6,594 bases of DNA, taken from assembly GCA_030682755.1 (NCBI GenBank), contig JAUXNR010000139.1:1-6594 (forward strand), read 5' to 3'. The number at the start of each line of letters is the position of its first letter. Position 1 is the stretch's first letter. A model generated the notes under the pieces. The model worked only from the letters and a program-made list of their open reading frames with translations, ran no database searches and had not been told where the DNA came from. A program made the translations under genes and the position numbers. Positions 1-5,043 of the stretch are shown here, piece after piece. The DNA is from Flavobacterium sp. GTDB lineage: Bacteria > Bacteroidota > Bacteroidia > Flavobacteriales > Flavobacteriaceae.

Positions 1-99
1 TATTGATCCGTTGGCGGAGAATTCAAGACGATGGTCGCCTTATAATTATGCTTATAACAATCCGATAGTTTTTGTTGATCCTGATGGGATGCAGGCGGC
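1..99 (+). repeat. 99-bp Rhs-core repeat, copy 1
   Basis: Bases 1-99 are identical to 3501-3599 and may extend left of the window. The match covers the end of the Rhs core and stops at the DPDGMQAA codons, where the toxin domains diverge. It is a natural substrate for homologous recombination that would exchange toxin/immunity pairs in frame. Confidence 0.95.
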
Positions 100-763
100 T
101 TTACCAGAAAGCATAAACAATTTGATAGAAGATTCACTTGATGTAAATGTTGATATTGGTTATGGGAGAACAGTTACAACAGATCAATTTTCAGGTTCAT
201 TCAGTTACTCTGGAGCAAAAATATCAGTTAATAAGCATAAAATTGATAATAACGTCAGAAAATATTTAGAAGCAGGAGGTTTTAAACCAAATGAAAATAT
301 TTCAAATATTGAGTTTAAAGAATCCCATGCTTATAGAATGAGTAAGGATGTGCTACCATTAAGCTTACTACATGAAGATGCTGGTAATCCAAAAATTAAA
401 TTTGCTAATTTTATTGAAGGAGCTGATGCAATATATGATCCTCATGAAAAATCAATTTGGGTCAGTAATAAATCATTTAAAACCAATTTAAGTTTATTCT
501 ACGATTTGATTCATGAAGGAATGCATGCTTGGGATCATCACAATGGACTTTTAAAAAAATTAGGATGGGATGGAGGTAATAGTTTTCCTGAAAAAGTGAA
601 GGCTGCAACAGAAGTAAGAGCTTATGATATTGAAAGATGGTTTGGAAATATAAAAAGAAATGAAGACTTGTATCAAAAATTCTTGAAAATTGCTAATGCA
701 AGTTTTGCAAAATATCAAGTAAAAAATTTTAAAGAATTTTTTGATAATATTCAAAGGAATTAA
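2..763 (+). CDS. Rhs core tail with C-terminal HExxH metallopeptidase-like toxin (5' partial)
   Basis: The frame is open from the left edge, so the gene starts outside the window; a TTG at 11 is only an internal Leu codon. The first 30 or so residues are the end of an Rhs repeat-associated core ([22 protein letters not shown]), the point after which Rhs proteins switch to a variable toxin domain. The remaining 220 or so residues are that domain. It contains HEGMH (512-526) followed by EVRAYDIE (611-634), fitting an HExxH zincin in which a downstream Glu gives the third metal ligand. The likely role is a polymorphic toxin that cleaves proteins, after export as part of a longer Rhs protein; the substrate cannot be told. 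The next gene begins 2 bases after the stop and is the likely immunity gene. The domain differs from the second HExxH toxin at 3193-4302 except for a short GYGR block. The Rhs assignment is firm, the peptidase call is motif-based. Confidence 0.85.
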   Translation: MDPLAENSRRWSPYNYAYNNPIVFVDPDGMQAALPESINNLIEDSLDVNVDIGYGRTVTTDQFSGSFSYSGAKISVNKHKIDNNVRKYLEAGGFKPNENISNIEFKESHAYRMSKDVLPLSLLHEDAGNPKIKFANFIEGADAIYDPHEKSIWVSNKSFKTNLSLFYDLIHEGMHAWDHHNGLLKKLGWDGGNSFPEKVKAATEVRAYDIERWFGNIKRNEDLYQKFLKIANASFAKYQVKNFKEFFDNIQRN

Positions 764-765
764 AA

Positions 766-1515
766 ATGAAAAAAGAATTAAAAATTAAATTTTTTCAACT
801 ATTTGTGATTTGCATTTTGTTTGTAAATTGTAAAAAAAATGAAAATGTTAACGTTCAATTTGAACTGCTTAATGAAGAATTATTCTCTTTAGGTAAAGAT
901 AGTAACTACATTTATCGCAAGGTATATATGGGTGCTAAAGAAAGAGCTATTGCATTAAATATTCTCAAGTATAAATTAACAAACAAATCAAATAAAAGAT
1001 TATTGTTTATAATAGATTCTGAAAACTTATTAATTAACGAAAGTTTTAATTTTGAAATTATGGATTCATTAAAAACTTTAAAAATTCGTTCAGATCCATT
1101 TATTAATTTTACCGACGAATCCGTTTCCTATTTGAGTTTTAAAATGTATCAAGATTCATTACGTAAGGCTAATTATATTAATTTGGGAGTAAAAGAAAGA
1201 GATTTGGAAAAATATCTTAATTATGTTAATCATTCTTTTGTGTTAAATCCAAATGAATCAAAAACATTACAATCATTTATTACATTACCTATAGTTAGAG
1301 AATTAAATCTTATGACTTTTACTTATCCTTTATATTTTAGAAACATTAATGAAGGGGACCGGTTTTTTTTAACTTACAAGATGAATTTTTCAGATTATAA
1401 AGATGCTCTTCAAGATTGGCAAATTGAAGAGCTAAGAAATAATAAAATTGAGTTTTTTGAAGGTACACTTACTTCAAATTCAGTACCTATCAAATTAATA
1501 AATTTAAAAGATTAA
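766..1515 (+). CDS. Predicted lipoprotein, candidate immunity protein for module A
   Basis: This 249-residue protein is not one I recognise. It begins with a lipoprotein-type signal: positively charged MKKELKIK, a hydrophobic stretch, then Cys22 in the context LFVNC-KK. The Asn before the Cys is not the textbook lipobox, so lipidation is probable rather than certain. The rest is Lys-, Asn- and Glu-rich with no further membrane segment. The ATG lies 2 bases after the toxin stop, with an AAAGGA ribosome-binding-like site at 753-758, so the pair is probably co-translated. Position and spacing argue that it protects the producer from the HExxH toxin at 2-763, in the periplasm or on the inner face of the outer membrane. 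Base composition is very AT-rich (17% GC counted over 961-1080), unlike the Rhs core. An 8-T run lies at 1363-1370. The gene call is solid; the immunity role is from context only. Confidence 0.8.
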   Translation: MKKELKIKFFQLFVICILFVNCKKNENVNVQFELLNEELFSLGKDSNYIYRKVYMGAKERAIALNILKYKLTNKSNKRLLFIIDSENLLINESFNFEIMDSLKTLKIRSDPFINFTDESVSYLSFKMYQDSLRKANYINLGVKERDLEKYLNYVNHSFVLNPNESKTLQSFITLPIVRELNLMTFTYPLYFRNINEGDRFFLTYKMNFSDYKDALQDWQIEELRNNKIEFFEGTLTSNSVPIKLINLKD

Positions 1516-1532
1516 GAAAAAGGCTTAAATAA

Positions 1533-1595
1533 AAAGACTCAACCGTTGCCACAACATTATATCAAGGAGGGTATCAATATGCAAATGGTGACTTA
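1533..1595 (+). other. Rhs-core homology upstream of the module B start codon
   Basis: This stretch is in frame with the module B gene and its translation (TLYQGGYQYANGDLL) matches the Rhs core of module D (TTDYQSGYQYKDGQLQ). It begins directly after an in-frame TAA at 1530-1532 and only 17 bases after the preceding immunity gene stops. It therefore marks the point where an Rhs core was cut and joined to the end of module A. It has no ATG in the Rhs frame and is probably not translated unless a non-standard start is used. Confidence 0.7.
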
Positions 1596-2699
1596 TTGTT
1601 TTTTCCGCATAGTGAAGGGTATGTAAATGTAACAGAGGGAGAATATTTTAATTATGTGTATAACTACACGGATCATTTAGGGAATATTCGAGTTAGTTTT
1701 GGACTAGCACCTGAATCCAATGAATTAAAGATTTTAGAAGAGAATCATTATTATCCTTTTGGATTAAAACATGCGAATTATAATGTGGATAAGAATCAAT
1801 ATAGTATGATTAACAATATTCCACAGATAGTTCCGGCATTGAGTTTGGATTATAAGTATAAATACAATGGGAAGGAGTTCCAAGACGAGCTGGGGCTTAA
1901 TGTTTATGATTTTGGAGCGAGAAATTATGATGCAGCTTTGGGGAGGTGGTTTAATATTGATCCGTTAGCTGACTTAGCTTATGATAAAAACCCTTATCAT
2001 TATGTCAGTAATAATCCGATTAATAGATTTGATCCAGATGGACTAACAGATTACACACTTAATAAGAAAACTGGTGAGCTTAAAGTTGTCGAAGGCACTG
2101 AGACAACAGACGGCGATGATAGAATTGTAAAATCATATCAACGTGGCAAAAAAGAAGGGCAAGTAAAAACTAATAAGGATGGTGAATCAAGAGTTGCTAT
2201 TGATAATGTAGAGAAAGGTATTTTAGCTAATGGGCAAAATTGGAAAACTCAAAATCAACATATTGACGTTGGAGGTGATGGACAGCCATCCAAAGAAGGA
2301 GTACAGTCATTTACCTTAAAATTATCAGAGCATATTGGTAAAGAACTCAAAGGTTTTTCTTATTCATCTGACGGTTCTGGAAAAATTACAGATATGACAA
2401 TAGGTAAATATGAAAAAAATAGTTATACAAGATCTTCTGCAACAGTTTCTACTTTTATTGACAAATATGGAAGTAATTATTCAAATAAAAATATATTTGA
2501 AGTGTTCCATACTCATCCTGATGGCAAGCTGGGAGCTACTCAATCTCATCCAGAACTGTCACTTGATGTTAAAAACCTTCAGCGTAATAAACCTAATGTA
2601 ACTAATGCGATATTTTACATCATATACAGAATACAGGGTCAAACGAAACCAGGGATATATGATTACACTCATGAATATGTAGAACCTAAAAAAAAATAA
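1596..2699 (+). CDS. Orphan Rhs core fragment with JAB/JAMM-like C-terminal toxin (JAB-like toxin 1 type)
   Basis: Residues 1-149 or so, counted from the TTG at 1596, are an Rhs core: YTDHLGNIRVSFG, NHYYPFG, YKYNGKEFQDELGLN, ARNYDAALGRW, NNPINRFDPDG. The last 218 residues (from 2043) are the toxin domain. Its start (TDYTLNKKTGEL, a run with DRI-KS, then a GILANGQN segment and an IDVGG-GQP block) resembles what I recall of the JAB-like toxin 1 family of flavobacterial Rhs proteins. The JAMM-type metal site is HTHP (2508-2519) with S-L-D at 2559-2567, spacing somewhat longer than the classic HxHP-x(6-7)-SxxD. The predicted role is a metal-dependent isopeptidase or peptidase toxin; target unknown. 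No signal peptide or N-terminal Rhs region is present, so it is an orphan cassette. The start is uncertain: TTG 1596 lies within Rhs homology and the first in-frame ATG is 1806. The candidate immunity gene begins 3 bases after the stop. Confidence 0.8.
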   Translation: MFFPHSEGYVNVTEGEYFNYVYNYTDHLGNIRVSFGLAPESNELKILEENHYYPFGLKHANYNVDKNQYSMINNIPQIVPALSLDYKYKYNGKEFQDELGLNVYDFGARNYDAALGRWFNIDPLADLAYDKNPYHYVSNNPINRFDPDGLTDYTLNKKTGELKVVEGTETTDGDDRIVKSYQRGKKEGQVKTNKDGESRVAIDNVEKGILANGQNWKTQNQHIDVGGDGQPSKEGVQSFTLKLSEHIGKELKGFSYSSDGSGKITDMTIGKYEKNSYTRSSATVSTFIDKYGSNYSNKNIFEVFHTHPDGKLGATQSHPELSLDVKNLQRNKPNVTNAIFYIIYRIQGQTKPGIYDYTHEYVEPKKK

Positions 2700-2702
2700 C
2701 AA

Positions 2703-3152
2703 ATGAAAAATATAATAATACTATTTATTGGATTCTTTTTTTTTAACAATATTCTTTATTCACAAAATAAAACGATTAAAGGTAGAATAATAACAGAAGA
2801 TTTTGATATTTTACGTGGGGTTACAATTATTGTAAATGATTCAATAGAAGTTGGGAAAACAGATATAAAAGGCTTTTTTGAAATAGATATTCCAATCTTA
2901 GTGAATAAATTGACATTTGACTTTGTAGGATTGGAGACAGTCACTATTCATTTAATAGAGAACTGTGATAACGTTGATTTAATTATGATGTATGATGTTA
3001 CTTATGATTTTATTCCTTTGAAACGAGTGGATATAAAAAGGAAAAAGAGACATAAAAAGCTTGAGAAAGTATATTGTGAAGCTTTTAAAAAAGGACTATT
3101 TGAATCTAAAGAACCTTGTTATAATCGTTATTTTGAACCATTTTATGAATAA
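2703..3152 (+). CDS. Exported carboxypeptidase-regulatory-like protein, candidate immunity for module B
   Basis: This 149-residue protein starts with a typical Sec signal peptide: MKN, a strongly hydrophobic core of Ile, Leu and Phe, and a probable cleavage site near LYSQN (about residue 20). Residues 23-95 or so have the pattern of a carboxypeptidase-D regulatory-like beta-sandwich (TIKGRI, RGVTIIVND, GKTDIKGFFEIDIP, LTFDFVGLETVTI), a fold common in Bacteroidetes outer-membrane and periplasmic proteins. The C-terminal third is basic (RVDIKRKKRHKK) and holds two Cys. The ATG is 3 bases after the JAB-type toxin stop, and the leader is A-rich without a Shine-Dalgarno site, as is common in this phylum. 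Gene order suggests that it is the cognate immunity protein, acting in the periplasm by binding the toxin; the alternative is an unrelated housekeeping fragment, less likely given the spacing. A 9-T run lies within the signal-peptide codons at 2736-2744. Confidence 0.8.
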   Translation: MKNIIILFIGFFFFNNILYSQNKTIKGRIITEDFDILRGVTIIVNDSIEVGKTDIKGFFEIDIPILVNKLTFDFVGLETVTIHLIENCDNVDLIMMYDVTYDFIPLKRVDIKRKKRHKKLEKVYCEAFKKGLFESKEPCYNRYFEPFYE

Positions 3153-3171
3153 AGCTTAATGACTATAAAAG

Positions 3172-3222
3172 GGTAATGTTCCATAATTAGTGATGAACCA
3201 AAAATCACAATTTAACCATTTG
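3172..3222 (+). repeat. 51-bp direct repeat, copy 1 (module C left boundary)
   Basis: Bases 3172-3222 match 4890-4940 at 48 of 51 positions, without gaps. This copy lies 19 bases after the module B immunity gene. It contains the GTG/ATG start (3190/3193) of the module C Rhs fragment, and its last bases, ACCATTTG, merge with the Rhs core codons for H-L-G. A small 5-bp inverted repeat (GTGAT at 3190-3194, ATCAC at 3204-3208) spans the start codon in this copy only. Confidence 0.9.
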
Positions 3223-4302
3223 GGTAATGTCCGAGTGAGTTATGGTATAGATCCTGAATCATTCGATCTTGTAATATTGGAAGAGAATCATTATTATCCG
3301 TTTGGCATGAAGCATGCGAATTATAATGTGGGTATGCGGACGTATATTCGTAACAACATGGGTCAGATTGAATTGCCGTTGGTGAGTGAAGTGAGTTATA
3401 AGTATAAATACAACGGTAAAGAGTTTCAAGATGAGTTGGGGCTGAATATGTATGACTATGGAGCCAGGAATTATGATGCGGCTTTGGGAAGGTGGATGAA
3501 TATTGATCCGTTGGCGGAGAATTCAAGACGATGGTCGCCTTATAATTATGCTTATAACAATCCGATAGTTTTTGTTGATCCTGATGGGATGCAGGCGGCG
3601 GCAGCCACTGAATTAAATGAAGGTGACTTTGACAAGATGATTAATATTGGTTATGGAAGGGAAGTTTCTACGAGTAGTTTTTCAGGGGCTGTTGGATGGG
3701 ATGTTGCTAGAGGGGTTTTAAATGAAAAGGGGCAGGAGAAGATTGCGAGTAAGTTAAATGAATTATCAAATCGTTTTGAAGCTCAAATAGATAAAGCTTT
3801 TGGTGCAGATGCAGATAAGATAGTTAAAAATCCATCATCAGAAAAGATTCTAGAGACTATAAATAAAGTACCAATACTTGATGATTTTTTTCAAAAATTT
3901 ATTAAAAAATATCCAGATATGAAAATAATATTTAACGGAGTTTATAAAGGATTTGATGAAGGTTTAACAGTGACAGATTTGCAGACAAAATTGGTAGAAA
4001 CAGTTTATATTTATAGGGGTGCTTTAGATTCATATAGACGTCTATGTCATGTAATCTTACATGAATTTGGTCATGTAAATAGTGCCTTTCATGGTTTTAT
4101 TTTTAAAAACGCTACACTCTATGGAAATTCATCTAAAATTCCTGTTTGGATTGATGAAATTTATGCTCATAAATTTGCTAATTTTCATGGAGGTAGTGGA
4201 AGTTCTTTAAATACATCTTATTACAAAAGTGTTGTTAACTCACTCAAAGGTACAATTTATAAAATTAATGCAGATGAAATTAAATTACCAGAGTTTGGTT
4301 AA
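3193..4302 (+). CDS. Orphan Rhs core fragment with second HExxH metallopeptidase-like toxin
   Basis: I chose the ATG at 3193; a GTG directly before it (3190) would add one residue. The product is 369 residues. After eight residues encoded by the 51-bp repeat, the protein enters the Rhs core at HLGNVRVSYG and runs through YYPFGM, YKYNGKEFQDELGLN, ARNYDAALGRW and VDPDGM (residues 129-133). The last 233 residues are the toxin domain. It has HEFGH (residues 290-294, 4060-4074) and, 27 residues on, DEIYAHKF with Glu322, fitting a zincin with a downstream Glu ligand and an E-x-x-A pattern like that of module A. Apart from the active-site pattern and a GYGR block at residues 153-156, it does not resemble the module A toxin. 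The predicted activity is protein cleavage, target unknown. No export region is present, so delivery would need fusion to a longer Rhs protein. The next gene overlaps or closely follows it. Confidence 0.85.
   Translation: MNQKSQFNHLGNVRVSYGIDPESFDLVILEENHYYPFGMKHANYNVGMRTYIRNNMGQIELPLVSEVSYKYKYNGKEFQDELGLNMYDYGARNYDAALGRWMNIDPLAENSRRWSPYNYAYNNPIVFVDPDGMQAAAATELNEGDFDKMINIGYGREVSTSSFSGAVGWDVARGVLNEKGQEKIASKLNELSNRFEAQIDKAFGADADKIVKNPSSEKILETINKVPILDDFFQKFIKKYPDMKIIFNGVYKGFDEGLTVTDLQTKLVETVYIYRGALDSYRRLCHVILHEFGHVNSAFHGFIFKNATLYGNSSKIPVWIDEIYAHKFANFHGGSGSSLNTSYYKSVVNSLKGTIYKINADEIKLPEFG
3216..3419 (+). repeat. Rhs-core repeat shared by modules C and D, C copy
   Basis: This block aligns without gaps to 5916-6119, exactly 2700 bases away, with 14 differences by my count (190 of 204 identical). 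It encodes the middle of the Rhs core. Most differences are in third codon positions, so both copies look maintained as protein or recently duplicated. Confidence 0.9.
3501..3599 (+). repeat. 99-bp Rhs-core repeat, copy 2
   Basis: This is the second copy of the block at 1-99, identical over all 99 bases. It ends at the Rhs core/toxin junction, after which the two downstream toxin genes are unrelated for about 15 codons. A crossover between the copies would remove 3500 bp and place the module C toxin and immunity genes behind the upstream Rhs gene. Confidence 0.95.
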
Positions 4303-4885
4303 ACTCGAAAAATTGAAACTTGTGATGATTAGTTTCTTTTTTATAAATATTGGTTGTAATAATAATATAACAACCGATGATGACATCTATGTTGCTGTTA
4401 ATCAAACTATTGTAGAGTTAGAGGGTGAGACTTGGAGAAATGATGGTAGCCCCTCTTATAGTTATTTATTGGATCAACCTTCAAATAATATTACTTTCAT
4501 GACTGATGTTAATGAAATTTTTAAAAATGAAACTATTAATAAAGAGTTTAATGATAGGGATAAAAAAGAATTTATAAAACAGCTAGATAACTTTAGTGAT
4601 TTTGTATATAATCAAAACAGAATAATATCTAAAAAAATTATCCCTTTATCAGATTTTGAAAAACTCTTTGGGGATAAAAATTATTTTTGGGAAAATTACA
4701 GTTCTAAATATGGTTCAACTGGTTATTACAGTATATCTCTTCCGCTTTTTTCGTATAATAAAGAAAAATTGTTAGTAGTAGTAGAAACTTGTGGGTTTGA
4801 ATTAGATTGCAATGGAATTATTTGTTTATTTGAAAAAAAACAGGGGAAATGGAAGTTGAATAAAGTTTTATACAACATGACTTGA
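4274..4885 (+). CDS. Predicted lipoprotein, candidate immunity protein for module C
   Basis: The frame is open well before the toxin gene ends. Three starts are plausible: ATG 4274 (203 residues, overlapping the toxin by 29 bases), TTG 4313, and ATG 4325 (186 residues). I favour 4274 because it gives a Lys-rich N-region before the hydrophobic stretch LVMISFFFINIG and a lipidatable Cys (residue 28, INIGC-NNN); from 4325 the signal would have no positive charge. The body is acidic and Asn-rich. The C-terminal 60 residues or so (SISLPLFSYNKEKLLVVVE, two further Cys, then LFEKKQGKWKL) recall a beta-rich pattern common in small Bacteroidetes lipoproteins, but I cannot name a family. Its overlap with, or closeness to, the HExxH toxin marks it as the likely cognate immunity protein, placed in the envelope. 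It is followed by the second 51-bp repeat and a terminator. Confidence 0.75.
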   Translation: MKLNYQSLVKLEKLKLVMISFFFINIGCNNNITTDDDIYVAVNQTIVELEGETWRNDGSPSYSYLLDQPSNNITFMTDVNEIFKNETINKEFNDRDKKEFIKQLDNFSDFVYNQNRIISKKIIPLSDFEKLFGDKNYFWENYSSKYGSTGYYSISLPLFSYNKEKLLVVVETCGFELDCNGIICLFEKKQGKWKLNKVLYNMT

Positions 4886-4889
4886 GTTT

Positions 4890-4940
4890 GGTAATGTTTT
4901 ATAATTAGTGATGAACCAAAAATAACAATTTAACCATTTG
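4890..4940 (+). repeat. 51-bp direct repeat, copy 2 (module C right boundary)
   Basis: This is the second copy of the repeat at 3172-3222, with three changes. It lies 4 bases after the module C immunity gene. Here the ATG (4911) is followed by N-Q-K and a TAA stop, because one C has become A, and the sequence after ACCATTTG does not continue into an Rhs core but into the terminator region. Confidence 0.9.
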
Positions 4941-4970
4941 TAAATCAATCCTTAAATAAAATTTAAGCCC

Positions 4971-5000
4971 AAAAGGCAAGCTATGTAGTTTGCCTTTTTT
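4971..5000 (+). terminator. Intrinsic terminator after module C
   Basis: A 12-bp stem (4971-4982 with 4987-4998, one G-T pair) closes a 4-base loop (ATGT) and is followed by a T run through 5000. The stem contains AAAAGGCAA/TTGCCTTTT. The A run on the left side means that it could also stop transcription from the right. A weaker AT-only hairpin (CTTAAAT, AAA, ATTTAAG; 4951-4967) lies just before it. The terminator closes the A-B-C series and separates it from module D. Confidence 0.85.
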
Positions 5001-5043
5001 ACATTTGAAAATGGTTTAAAAACGAATGTAATGAAGAAAAGTG

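Noticed and set aside
560..754. Minus-strand open frame in module A and a similar one at 2756-2944
   Set aside because: Both are short, Phe/Ile/Ser-rich antisense products typical of AT-rich coding DNA, with genes with clear motifs or signals on the other strand.
1564..1626. AAGGAGG (1564-1570) eight bases before an ATG (1579) opening a 15-codon frame
   Set aside because: The perfect Shine-Dalgarno match arises from Gln-Gly-Gly codons of the Rhs core, the short frame has no recognisable product, and this phylum makes little use of such sites.
2410..2601. Alternative-frame open stretch inside the module B toxin domain
   Set aside because: It lies wholly inside the JAB-like domain, whose frame carries the motifs; low-complexity Leu/Ile-rich product.
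3212..3526. Minus-strand open frame over the module C core
   Set aside because: It mirrors the conserved Rhs core on the + strand and recurs over the same core in module D (5930-6304); its His/Ser/Tyr-rich product is a shadow of core codons.
5000..5007. TACATTTG, matching the Bacteroidetes -7 promoter box TAnnTTTG, before module D
   Set aside because: No TTG-type -33 box lies at the expected distance, and the match overlaps the terminator T run; too weak to call.
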